From Allomyces macrogynus ATCC 38327 (Eukaryota > Blastocladiomycota > Blastocladiomycetes > Blastocladiales > Blastocladiaceae), in assembly GCA_000151295.1 (NCBI GenBank), contig GG745341.1, positions 527,231 through 546,544 of the forward strand: a stretch of DNA of 19,314 bases. The letters run 5' to 3'. This document shows positions 8,336 through 19,003 of this stretch, in pieces (the stretch's first letter is position 1; each line of letters begins with the position of its first letter). The position numbers were made by a program, and so were the translations under genes. The notes beneath the pieces are model-generated. The model made no database searches. It was not told where the DNA came from and worked only from the letters and a program-made list of their open reading frames with translations.

Positions 8336-10769
8336 ATGACCGCCAACGACCCAGCCAACCTCGATCGCTGTCTGATCCGCTCGCCGATTCCGTTCGATGT
8401 GACCAAGCTCGCAGCCGCGTCGCCGGCCAACTTGACGCTCGGGGCAATGATTCTCGCCAAGCTGCGTGATCAGGACCCGAACCACGTGTTTGTCGCGCAT
8501 GCCACGGACTCGGAGCACCGTCGCCTGACGTACGGCGAGCTGCTCGGCACCGTCTTCAACCTCGCGCACGGGCTCGTCAAAAACTTGGGTCTCAGCCGCG
8601 GCGATCGGCTCGCCATTGTCGTGCCCAACCATGAGCACTACCATCTTCTCTTTTTCGCTTGCCTGATCTCGGGTACGAGCGAAACGAACCAAGCTCGTGA
8701 GGGAAATCATCACTTCTTTCATTCGGGGAACTGAATCCGTTCTCTTTCGCTCCGTTACTCCTAATGAAACCAGGAATTATTGCTGTGCCCATGGTCCCGC
8801 AAATGACCGCACAAGAGGGTTCCCGATCCATGAGCGAGGCCATGCCTCACGTCGTCGTCGCTCACTCTTCCTTCTACCGCGTCGTCTGCGAGGTATGCGC
8901 GTGAATTTTTGTTTCTTGCAGGCTCCACGGATTCTTGCTCACGCATACCACATTCAACGGCGTCTAGTCGCTCAAGCTCGTTAACATGGCACCACCGGTT
9001 GTCATCTTCGATTCTTCGGGTATCGCTGATCTCGGCGTGGAGTACCTGAAGTCGTTGCACGATATCATGGTTCCTGATCAAGTTGCGCCGCCGTCGACGT
9101 TTGCTGAAATTAAGACGGCCGACGTGGCCTTCATGCTGTTCACGTCGTACGTTTCTTCTTGCTTCTCCACCATATTTGGTCCTTGAATACCCGACTCAAA
9201 TTGTCGATCCCAACATCGTGCAGCGGGACAACCGGCTTCAACAAGGCTGTCGAGCTCACGCATCAAATGATCTTCACCAATCTCGCGCAAGGACGCGTGT
9301 ACGCGTCCGCTTTGACCTCGGAGGACCAGTCGGACAATCTGCCCATGAAGCTGCTCAGCGATGGCGACACGATGGGCTCGAAAGTCGCATGCTCTGGCTT
9401 CTTTCACCTGTCCGGGTCGCTCATGGGCATGGCGACGGCCATGCGCGGCGGGACCATGTACTTTTTGGAGGAGTTTGATGCGGGCAAGTGGCTCGACGCG
9501 ATCGCGCGGCTCAAGATTGGCCAGCTGTCAACGACACCGCACAATCTCGTGCAGCTTATCAAGCACCCGCATTTCGACGACTTTGACGTGTCGTCGCTGA
9601 ACCTCGTGTTTGCGATTGCCACGCCGTTGTCGGCGGCGACGCAGGTGCACATTGCCAAGTGCCTGAAAGGTATCGCGCTTGCCTACATCGTATCAACTCC
9701 TGATTCGATGGACATGAACTGACCGTTCCGCTTTTCTCGACACTCTCCACTGAATTTTAGCTCCCGTGATCCAAGGCTACGCGTCAACCGAAACGCTCAA
9801 CCTCTCGTCGCCACGGCGCAGTTCCAGCAAAATGGCGCCGCCCGGCACGATCGGCTGGCTGTTGTCTGGCTTCGAGGCGATGATCATCGACCCGGAGACG
9901 CACGAGCCGATGGAAATCGTCCAAGACGGCGTGACGGGCCCGGGCGAGTTTGTTTTGCGCGGACCTGGTCTGTTCCGCGGCTACTTCAATCGGCCGGACG
10001 CGACCAAGGACGCGTTCATCGAGATTGGCGGCAAGTCGTGGTATCGAATGGGGGACGTGGTGTCCATGGACAAGGATGGGTGCCTCTCGGTCGTCGACCG
10101 GACAAAGGAGATGTTCAAGGCCGCGGGCAATACGGTGCGTTCCTTTTCCACCGTCTTCATTAGTATCCTCAACTCGTGCGCGCGACAGAGCTGATCATCC
10201 CACACGGTCGCGACTCTCTGCAGGTGATTCCGACCGAGATCGAGTCGGTCATTTTGCGGCTGCAAGACGTGGCCGACGTGGTCGTCGTGCCAGTTCCGGC
10301 GGGCGACGAGCAGGATGCGCCTTGCGCGGCGGTCGTTCCACGAGACTCGGCCGTTCTCGAGGACCCGGCCAAGAAGTCTGCCTTGGCCACCGAGATTTCC
10401 AACCTCGTCACGAAGGAGCTCGCCTCCTACAAGCACCTCACGGGCGGTGTTGTGTTCCTCGACGCGGTTCCACGCAACGCAACCGTACGTTTCCAGACGT
10501 ATTTTTTTTTTTTGGGTTGGGAGACAGCGTTTCATCACAGTGATCTGACCACCGGTTCCAATTCCGTGCAGGGCAAGATTGTTCGCCGCGTTGCACGGAC
10601 CAAAGTCAACGAAATGCTCAACGTCGCTTCAACAAAACCTACTGCAGGAATCGTGCAGGGCATGGCCAAGCGGAAGCCGCGGGACGGTTGCTCGGTCGCC
10701 CGCAGCCCGTGGACTGTGCTCCTGACAGCGGTAACTATGCCGTGGCGACGCTTGCGCAGTCGCGTGTAA
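8336..10769 (+). CDS. ANL-superfamily acyl/aryl-CoA ligase (4CL-like), tandem copy 1
   Basis: Predicted to activate a carboxylic acid with ATP to an acyl-adenylate and then form the CoA thioester. Seven exons: 8336-8672, 8774-8892, 8968-9146, 9224-9669, 9761-10134, 10224-10484, 10572-10769; 637 aa. Residue landmarks are the ATP-binding loop TSGTTGFNK (211-219, split by intron 3), GYASTET (366-372; Glu371 fits the A5 motif), YRMGD (Asp459) and VVDRTKE (Arg474). After these come GNT joined to VIPTEIE (A8), and PRNAT joined to GKIVRR, whose Lys574 is the likely catalytic A10 lysine. All key residues are present, so the enzyme should be active. The C-terminal tail after about 590 is atypical: a basic patch, then WTVLLTAVTMPWRRLRSRV. 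There is no SKL-type peroxisomal signal. The substrate cannot be read from sequence; 4CL-like, medium-chain or specialised-metabolite acids are all possible. It is the first of three tandem paralogues. Confidence 0.85.
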
Positions 10770-11447
10770 TTGGCATCGGCCGGGTCAACGGCCAGGCCTA
10801 CAACGGCACGCTCCAAAGCATGGCGCGAAACAGCACGGCACCGGTTTCGTTCGCCTGGCGCTTGTTGCTTTCATACCTGATGATATTTATGTTTCGCGTG
10901 TGCAATAGACAATCAGTTTTATGCGACTTTGCCCGTTTTCTCATACTTCGTTTAGATATATGCTGTTTGCCTCACACTCAGAGCCAATTCTTGGCGTGCC
11001 CATAAATACAAAACCACGAGCTCCTCGAACTGCATCGTATCGCTGTTTCATTTCGTGTCGTGGCGCGCGCCAACGCCGTAATTTTGCCGCTCCAAAGAAC
11101 CAAGGGTCTTGCTTGGAAGGATTTGTGGGCGAGTCGCGCGAGGTGGGCGCACGTCGTGCTGGGGACATATCAGCTAGTAGCAGTCCAATGAACGACGCCA
11201 CGGCGAGCATTGCAGCGTGCAGACTGCAACCCCCACACTCCTCCTGGGGCTCCAGGGCGCCGCCCCGCACAGCAAGTCATCGTGTTCTGGTGGCGACGGT
11301 CCCTCCACACAATTCACGTCGGCGACTCGCCCCATCTACGGCGGCGTCAAAGACGCGCCCTGGCGGCGTATAAAAGGGGGCAAGCTGCCGCAGCGGCGGC
11401 GTGCCCTCCTCTCTCATCAAGATTCCATTTTGTCGTACCAAACCACG
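10770..11447. other. Intergenic region between ANL copies 1 and 2
   Basis: 678 bp. The left half is AT-richer (about 10865-11000) and should hold the 3' end of copy 1. The right half holds the promoter of copy 2. No gene, transposon end or tRNA was recognised. Confidence 0.55.
11185..11376 (+). promoter_or_regulatory. Core promoter of ANL copy 2: CCAAT, GCAAGTC, GTGGCGAC and TATA blocks
   Basis: CCAATGAACGAC (11185-11196), GCAAGTC (11272-11278), GTGGCGAC (11290-11297) and a strong TATAAAAG (11369-11376), which lies 79 bp before the ATG. The CCAAT-to-TATA distance is 184 bp, against 198 bp in copy 1. Sequence between the blocks has largely diverged. Confidence 0.65.
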
Positions 11448-13869
11448 ATGCCGACCAGGAGCGAGACCGTCACCGCAAGCACCAGTGCCAACCTCGACCC
11501 CTTTGTGATCCGCTCGCCCGTTATCGTGGACGCGGCAAAGCTCATTGCTGCATCGCCCTCCAGCCTGACGGTCGGCAAGGTGATCCTGTCCAAACTACGC
11601 GATCATGATCCGAACCGCGTATTTGTCGCGCACGCCATGGATCCGGAGCGCCGCCGCCAGACGTACGGCGAGCTGCTCAGCGGCGCGCTTGGTCTCGCAC
11701 AAGGTCTGATCACGAACCTCGGGTTGCGTCGTGGAGACCGACTCGCGATTGTCGCGCCCAATCACGAGCATTATCATATGATGTTTTTTGCATGCCTCTT
11801 TTCAGGTACGCAGTCGGATTTCTCTGCTGTGACTGGAGAAAAGCAATGTCAAAGTAAATGGCTTACTCTGCGGATGGTCTCTTTCAGGCATTATCGCTAT
11901 ACCTTTGGTGCCACAAATGACCGTGCAGGAAGGCGCGCGCTTGATACGCGAGGTCGAGCCGCACGCGGTCGTTGTTCACTCTTCCTTGCATCACGTCGTT
12001 CACGAGGCACGTTGCGTTCGCTTTTTTTAACACGTCGGGCATGCTTGAGACTGACTTTTCTATTTGCGGCCGACTCCAGGCTCTCAAAATCGCCGAGCAG
12101 TCGATGCCTGTCGTGATTTACGATTCTGCCGCAGACGGTCTTGATCTCGACGAGAGCACGGTTCTCTTGCGCGACCTGATCGTTCCGGGCCAAAAATCGC
12201 CGCCACCGACTTTTGTAGAGGTGCAGCAGGCTGACGTGGCCTTCATGCTCTTCACGTCGTACGTGTTGCATTTTGCCCCGATCCCTCACTCGCGCAGACT
12301 TTGGGGGATCAAACTGATGTTCTATTCGCATGTGCAGGGGAACGACCGGGACCAACAAGGCAGTCGAGATCACGCATCAAATGATGGTCGTGAATCTTGC
12401 TCAGGCGCAAGCGTTTGCGGCGTCGTTGACTTCCGGGATCCAGTCCGACGGGCTTGCATCCATGAAGCTGCTCAGTGACAACGCGCAGGGCACGCCGATG
12501 GCCTGCTCTGGGTTCTTCCATCTGTCAGGCACGCTCATGGGCATGGCGACGGCAGTGCAGGGCGGCACGATGTACTTCATGGAGGAGTTTGACGCGGGCA
12601 AGTGGCTCGGCGCGATCGCGCGGCTCAAGATTGGCCAGCTGTCAATGACACCGCACAATCTCGTGCAGCTCATCAAGCACCCGCGCGCCAACGAGGCTGA
12701 CTTGTCGCCGCTCAAGCTCGTGTTTTCGATTGCGGCGCCGCTGTCGGCTCCGACGCAGGTGCGGATCATGAAGGGTTTGAAAGGTACGGCTTTACCAGAG
12801 TCTTGCTGCTTCAGATTCATTCCGCGCGCCGCTATGATTTGATCTCAACTGACCCCACCTTAAACCTTCCCATGGGCGTCTATCTAGCCCCCGTGGTCCA
12901 AAGCTACGCGTCAACCGAAACATTGAACCTCACGTCGCCGAGGCTGCGTCTCGACAAGGTCGCGCCGCCCGGCGAGATCGGGTGGCTCATTCCGGGCATG
13001 GAGGCCGTGCTGATTGATCCGGAGACGCTCGAGCCGATCCAACTCGTCAAGGACGGCGTGACGGGCCCCGGCGAGATTATTTTCCGTGGACCCAACTTGT
13101 TCACGCGCTACTTTCACCGACCGCAAGAGACTGAGGATGCGTTCATCGAGATTGGCGGCAAGTCGTGGTACCGAATGGGCGATTTGTGCACGGTCGACAA
13201 GGACGGGTGCCTCTCGGTCGTAGACCGGAGCAAGGAAATGATCAAGACGGGCGGCAACACGGTGCGCTGGTACTTTTGATCCCCTTCTTGCAAAGAATTA
13301 GCGAACTGACATGCCTTGCCTTGCTTTTTGCACATTCCTCCAGGTCATTCCCACGGAAATCGAGGCGCTCATTCTCCGCCTACCCAATGTGGCCGACGTG
13401 GTCGTCGTTCCGGTTCCAGGTGGCGATGAGCAGGTCGTACCATGTGCGGCAGTCGTCCCACAGGACTCGGCCGTGCTCAACGATACGGCTGCGCAAACCA
13501 AGCTGGCCAAGGACATCACTGACCTCGTCGCTCAAGAACTCGCTGCATACAAGTACCTGACGGGCGGCGTCGTCTTTTTGGATGCCGTTCCACGCACTGT
13601 CACGGTATTCGTTGCTTATGTCTGATTCTGGTCGTTCCCCACCAGTTCTAATGATTGCCGTCCATCTTTTGCAGGGCAAAATCCTGCGTCGCGCCGCCCG
13701 CACCAAGGTGCTCGAGCTACTGAATGCAACGGAAGAGCGGGCCTCCACAGCAACCAAGTCGGTCGAGTCGTCGCGAAAGCCGCGGAACAGCTGCTCGACC
13801 AGTCACGGTCCGTGGAGCGTGTTCTTGTCGATTGTCGCGCCGTGGCGGCGCTGGCGCAGTCGTGTCTAA
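11448..13869 (+). CDS. ANL-superfamily acyl/aryl-CoA ligase (4CL-like), tandem copy 2
   Basis: Same predicted chemistry as the preceding copy. Seven exons: 11448-11805, 11888-12006, 12080-12258, 12338-12783, 12888-13261, 13344-13604, 13675-13869; 643 aa. Exons 2-6 have the same lengths and phases as copy 1. Landmarks are TSGTTGTNK (218-226), SYASTET with Glu378, YRMGD, VVDRSKE, then GNT joined to VIPTEIE, and GKILRR with Lys581 at the start of exon 7. Intron 2 (12007-12079) begins with GC (GCACGT) where copy 1 has GTATGC; an alternative is a GTTCGC donor 9 nt downstream, adding three residues in frame. The N-terminus is 7 residues longer than copy 1, rich in Ser/Thr. The tail again ends with a short hydrophobic segment and PWRRWRSRV, with no peroxisomal SKL. 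All catalytic positions look intact. Substrate unknown, and divergence from copy 1 suggests it may differ. Confidence 0.85.
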
Positions 13870-14261
13870 CGGTCTGCGCTGTGACAGGTTCACAGTCGCC
13901 CAATAATGCAACCCAGTCTATGTGTCTTTGCGTTCGTGCCATTTGCTGGTTGCGGGCTTTGAGCGTGCGTCCACATTGCATTGTGTGTGGAGGCTGTAAG
14001 ATGCGGGTTTTGAGGCATGGAGGTGATCTGAGGGAGGGTGAGGCAGAGTGAGGCAGCCGCCCGATAGGGCAGAGTGAGGCAGCCGCCTGACAGAGGTGAA
14101 GTTGAGAATGTTGTCGCCGTCAAGCTGGCATGAAGGGGCACTGAGCATCACCCGAGTACATTATGCTTGTGCACCTCGCTGGTACAAATAGGCCAGCAAC
14201 CGCGCACAAATCGCTGCGCACCGCTCCTCAACCAACTCTCCCGCCAAAACCGCCAGCCACC
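13870..14261. other. Intergenic region upstream of ANL pseudogene
   Basis: 392 bp containing the 3' end of copy 2, a 26-bp tandem repeat and a degenerate TATA-like TACAAATA at 14183-14190. That element lies 79 bp before the pseudogene ATG, the same distance as in copy 2. The CCAAT and GCAAGTC blocks of the intact copies were not found here. Confidence 0.5.
14042..14087 (+). repeat. Two-copy 26-bp direct tandem repeat
   Basis: The 20-nt word beginning GGCAGAGTGAGG is repeated exactly at 14042-14061 and 14068-14087, giving a 26-bp period. A partial GTGAGGCAG unit precedes it. It lies in the promoter region of the pseudogene. Confidence 0.85.
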
Positions 14262-16043
14262 ATGACGCTGATCGACTTCAACGGCTTCCTCATCCGCTCG
14301 CCGGTCCCCTTGGACTCCGAACAGCTTGCGGGCACAACAGCCACCAACCTGACTTTCGGACCATTGCTTCTTGCCCTGTTGGCCAGCACGACCCAGATGC
14401 CGTGTTTGTTGCGCATGCCTCGGACCCGAAGCGCCGTTGCCTGACTTGGCCTGCCTGATCTCCGGTCCGTTGATCTTCACAGATTCCGAGATAATATGGT
14501 CAAGGGAAAGCGTTGGGTGTCGAACTTACCAAATTTCTATGCTCGCTGATACTTTAGGCATTGTCGCAGTGCCTCTTGTGCCGCAGCTCACCACGTTGCG
14601 CCATGCTCATAACCTCGTACGGATTTCTTGCATGCTGGTGTCTGACAAAACACTGCACTCACGTGCTACATTGCGGACGAATAGCGGGACTACCGGATCC
14701 AACAAAGCCGTTCCGATCACGCACCAAATGCTCATTCTCAACATGATTCAAGCTCGCGTTCACGCCGCTGCGCTGTTGGCGCAAGACCAACGAGGTCTTC
14801 CATGCCAACGCAGCGGGGCCCGTCGCCTGCTCGGGATTTTTCCACCTGTCCGGCGTGGTCATGGGCCTGGCAACGTCCGTGCAAGGCGGCATGATGTAGT
14901 TCATGGAGGATTTCGACGCGGGCAAGTGGCTCGACGCGATTGAGCAAGTCCAGATTGGCCAGCTGTCGATGGCACCCAACAATCTCGTCCATCTCATCAA
15001 GCACCCGCGCGCCAGCAAGACCAACGTGTCGTCGCTGACGTTTGCGTTTGCGATTGGGTCACCGCTGTCGGCCGCAACGCAGGTGCGGATCATGCAGGCA
15101 CTCAAGAGTAAGTTCCACAACCGGCCTCTTCACTCTCGGTCATTACTCTTTTTACTGAATGACACAATCAAGACTTCGTTCACCAATCAGTTCCCGTCGT
15201 CAAGGGCTACGCGTTGACGGAAACGCTGAACCTGACAGTACCTCGCTACTCGGTGACTAAGGCCGCACCCCCTGGCTCAATTGGGTGGTTCATGCCCGGC
15301 GTCGAGGCCATGCTTCTCCACCTGGAAACGCGGGAGCCGCTCGAACGAGTCGAAAGGCGTTGCGAGGGGACCCGGCGAGCTGGTCCTCCGCGCCGAGTCT
15401 GTTCCATGGCTACTTCAACCGACCCGCCGAATCCTTGGGTGCATTTGTCGAGATTGGCGGCAAGCCGTGGAACCTTATGGGCGACGTGTGCGTGGTCGGC
15501 AAGGACAGGTGCCTGTCGGTCGTGGATCGGACCAAGGAGATAATCAATGTCGCTGGCAACACGGTACGTTTTGCAGGGCTTGCTTGCTCACGTGCTGGAA
15601 TCCGAGAAGCTGATTCCGCCTTGCTCTCCAGTTGATTCCGTCTGAGATCGAGGCGCACATTATTCCCTCACTCAACGTGCTCGACGTGGTTGCGACATGC
15701 GGGACGCGCCGTGCGCCGCTGTCGTGCCGCAAGACCTGGCGTGCTCAGTGATCCAGCCGAGCAGGCGGCGCTAGCGGCTGAGGTCAACAAGCTCGTCACG
15801 GCCGAGTTCGTGGCGTATGAGCACCTGACAGGCGGCGTTGTGTTCCTGGACGCAGTCCCGCGCAATGCCACGGTTCGTCGTGGGCTTAACTTGTTTTGCC
15901 GGTCCCTCTCCACTTGATCTCACTCTTCGCTGTGCCTTGGACAGGGTAAGATTGTGCGGCGCATCGCGACCAGCAAAGCTCGCGAGTTGCTTGGTGGGGC
16001 AGCAATGGCCGCGTCGAAGCCATTCTTGACCGCAATGCTGTAA
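14262..16043 (+). pseudogene. Decayed third tandem copy of the ANL CoA-ligase gene
   Basis: Homologous to the two upstream copies exon by exon but broken many times. ATG 14262 opens LIRSPVPLDSEQLAG. A 1-nt loss near 14380 shifts the frame, and the expected QHDPDAVFVAHA continues in another frame. At about 14445 some 124 nt equivalent to copy-1 8530-8653 are missing. At about 14600 the end of exon 2, intron 2 and most of exon 3 are gone. SGTTGSNK survives at about 14690. A frameshift lies near 14790-14815, a TAG replaces the Tyr codon at 14897-14899, and further shifts lie near 15355-15400 and 15690-15760. Exon 5 remnants (GYALTET, VVDRTKE) and exon 7 (GKIVRR at about 15945) remain, with TAA at 16041-16043. 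The tail lacks the PWRR...RSRV end. An AATAAA at 16303-16308 may be its old polyadenylation signal. It should not give an active enzyme. Confidence 0.88.
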
Positions 16044-16440
16044 GCGAAGAAATGGCGAGGGTGTGAATGTGATGTCCTGTTGTATTTCGGATTGGACAAG
16101 GACAGTGTCGATGGTCGTACCTGGCTTCCTTGTGGAGCCATGCTTCTCGGCTTTGCCGGCGGCCCATGACGTGCGTTCATAAATGAGTTTGCGCGTCGGA
16201 AATGATTCTGGGACAGACTGAGAACGCTGAGACGCGGATGCGAGGAGCACTGCGCCTGGTTGCTTTTGACAAGAAAATACCAATGCAAGAAACGACGCTG
16301 TCAATAAAAATGTCGCAGCGCCACAAGACGAATGGTAAGAACAAGGTTTGATTGGTATCATACGAACGAAAACATCGTTACTCACGAGCCCAAAGGCAAC
16401 AGCTCCCAAGTGTTGGGAGCAAGAGCCGATCGCCAAACTA
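16044..16440. other. Intergenic region between convergent ANL pseudogene and AVL9
   Basis: 397 bp of 3'-flanking sequence for both genes. AATAAA occurs on the plus strand at 16303-16308. No coding potential, repeat or RNA gene was recognised. Confidence 0.5.
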
Positions 16441-19003
16441 TCACGCATCGTCGTCGGCGGCCAGGGCCTTGTACTTGCCCGACCCTTGCTCGTCGGGGCC
16501 GGCCGAGTAGAGCTGGTCGCGCAGCGAGTCGTTGGAGTCGGCCGGCGGCACGGATTGCTCGGCACTCTCCGACTTGGGCGTGGCCTCGGGGTCTTGTTTT
16601 GCTTGGCTCGGCCCCCTGGAAGGAAAAAGAGAGCGGAACCAATATTTAGGGCCCCGAGTGCAACGCATGCACGCCAGCCGAAATACGCACGTATTCGGCC
16701 CCGCTTGGTGGCAATGTACGCGGGTCGCCGCGCCCCCACAGCGACACACCCATACCTGCTTTGGCCTTGGATGCGGGCCTGCGTCGTACGCTGGACAATC
16801 TCCTCCTTCTACAAACAACCCCAACAAAACGGGAAACGTGAGAACGCGACACCATCCACAAGACCATGGGGCCCAAACGTACGCGCACGCCCTGCTGCTG
16901 CCGCTTGACGGCCTCCTCCTTGACTTTCGCCGCGGCCTTTTCCAAAAACTTGCCGCCAATCACGACCGCCGACGAAATCGACGCCTGAATCGCCTGCTTC
17001 TTCTCGTCCAGGTGCAGTTCCGCAATCTTGGTCTGCAGCTTATCGTTCAAGTGCGCCGTCAACGTGTGCCCGTGGCACGGGTGCTGCGGAACCACGTCCT
17101 CGATCAGCGACTTTTGCCCAGCCGCGACCAGTTCGGCACGGCGCGCCATGGCGCGCTGCCGCCACGCCTCGCCCGCGCGCGTCGCCAGAAACGCCGTGAC
17201 CCACGCGCCGTGGAACTCGCTGAGCTTGAGCCGGCGCTGGGCGGGCGAGTTCGGGTCGGCCGCTGCGGCGTCGGCGAGCGCCGTGTTGGACGGGCTCGAG
17301 TGAAGGCTCGTCTCGGACCCGGGCACCTGGCCGCCGAGCGCGGCACCGCCCTGTTCGTTCGCGTCGGCCGCGTCCTTGGCGGCAGCCGCGGCGGTGGCGG
17401 CGGTCGGCGACGGTGTCTGCGACGCGCGCGGCGACGGGTCAATCGTGACGGCGGTCCCGTCCTCGTCGCCCATCGCGGCCATGATCGTCGCGAGCGCCGC
17501 GAGCAGGTAATCCTCAAACTGCGAGCGGATGTAGTCGTCAGTCGCCGCATACGACGAGTCGTTGGTCGTGACTTTGGTTACGAGGTCGTTGATCCACTTC
17601 TTGTCGGGCGGCGTGAGTGCGAGCAAGTTGTTCAGGTCCGGGTTGATAATGTCGATCCGCGCCTCATCGCAGTGCACGATCGCGTCGAGCGCAAGCGGCT
17701 TAGTCTGGTCGCGCAGAACGCCGTTGGTCGTGCCAAACATGTAGGTGTGAATTGTGTCGGGTTGCAGGAGCGTGTCCATTTGCTGCAGCGGCAGGTACGG
17801 CTGGAAGAAGCCACCCGTGCCGGGACCAAAGACTTCAATGGGCAAACCGGCGGCGCGGCGCTTGGAAATGCGCGCTTGCGACTCGGCCGAGGGTGACGGC
17901 AGGATCAGGTTTGCAGGCGAGGTCGACAAGTCAGTCGTGATGGTGCCGTCGAGTGCCGGGCTGCCGACACTGTGCAGATGCGCCATCAGGTTGGGCATGA
18001 GGGAGACGAGCGAGTACTGCGTGTTGATGAGCGTGTCGACGTTGGTCGAGAAGAACATGACCTAATGAGATGAACAGAGGGAAGTGAGTTTTGCGTATCA
18101 GTAAAAGGACACGAGAGACTCGAAAACGTACTTTTTTCTGGAGCATCATGAGTTTGAGCAGCACGAGCGCCTTGCCGCGGTGCAAGTTGATGAATTCGGT
18201 TAAGTTGAGGCCTGAAAATCGCGACAACGTCCGTCAATTTCTCGGTCAACAACGTCACGTTCCGTGGAAAAAACGCACCGCTGTTGAACACGGTCTCGGT
18301 CACGCTACGGTAGTTGGCCGTCAGGTTCTCGTAGAGCTCCTGCAAACGCGTGCGTGTGAGCGGAGGACGCGAAAACGCTCGCGTTCGAATGCATGCATAG
18401 AACGCACCATGATTACGTCCTTGTTGGTGAAATCTTTTTGCTCAAAATAGTGACGCGTAACCGCGTTGAGCTTGTCGCGAATCGCGCCGTAGAGTGGCTC
18501 GCTCGAGAGCACGACGACCGCCTACTCTCACGACGTGTGTGGTCAGAAGACTGGCTACCAAATGCATCGACTCAAAATTCGATTCCCACCTTTTGCACCA
18601 TTTGGCGCGTAATATCGGGCGTCTTGACGATCAGCTCGCTCGCGCTGATTTGGCGATAGCACGACGTAGCAAACACGGTCTTGGCCGCGAATTCGCCCCA
18701 CCCCGGGACGGGCGGCAAGTGGAAGGCATTGAAGCACGCGTCGCGCGAGTGCGAGCCGTCGGGCAGCGCGCAGAACGGCACGAGCGACGACCACTGCGGC
18801 GGCAACTCGACGCGGCTGTCGACACTGGGCGTGGCCGGGGCAGCACTCGACCCGGGCAGGGCCGGGAACGGCGGGTAGGCCCACTCGACAATTGGGCCGT
18901 GCGTGTGGTGGAAGGTTGCAATCAGGACGTGCGTGATCAGCGGGCCGGGGCCAACTGCACCGGCCGCCGACTCGGTGGCCGCAGGGGCCGTCGCGATTTC
19001 CAT
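16441..19003 (-). CDS. AVL9: AVL9 family protein (late secretory pathway, DENN-related)
   Basis: AVL9 proteins act in late-Golgi exocytic transport (yeast) and in cell migration and polarity (human). They are structurally related to DENN proteins. Seven exons read minus: 19003-18590, 18521-18408, 18339-18279, 18211-18132, 18061-16883, 16808-16756, 16615-16441; 691 aa, against about 650 in human and 760 in yeast. N-terminal longin-like signature: HVLIATFHHTHGPIVEWAYP, then LPDGSH and SCYRQI. The frame continues across introns as DITRQMVQK then AVVVLSSEPLYG, HYFEQKDF, ELYENL, and FNSG joined to LNLTEF. Next come LVLLKLMMLQKK joined to VMFFSTNVDTLI, and LPLQQMDTLL with MFGTTNGVLRD; these track the human protein in order. 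Residues about 425-480 are an Ala/Thr/Ser-rich insert and the last about 55 are disordered. Introns are 67-140 nt. ATG 19003 is the first ATG in frame. The donor of intron 5 (GTACGT, against GTGCGC two codons earlier) is the main uncertainty. Confidence 0.85.

Noticed and set aside
8893..8921. Short intron in ANL copy 1 ending at the first TTGCAG (8921)
   Set aside because: That acceptor would make a 29-nt intron and insert sequence with an in-frame stop; the CTAG acceptor at 8967 restores the SLK start matching ALK in copy 2 and the identical exon-3 length.
10501..10513. Run of 12 T in ANL copy 1 intron 6
   Set aside because: Lies within a normal intron with a clear donor and acceptor; a simple homopolymer rather than a terminator or poly-A insertion.
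16532..17896. 454-codon plus-strand frame opposite AVL9
   Set aside because: Arg-rich antisense translation; the minus strand carries an ordered match to the AVL9 family.
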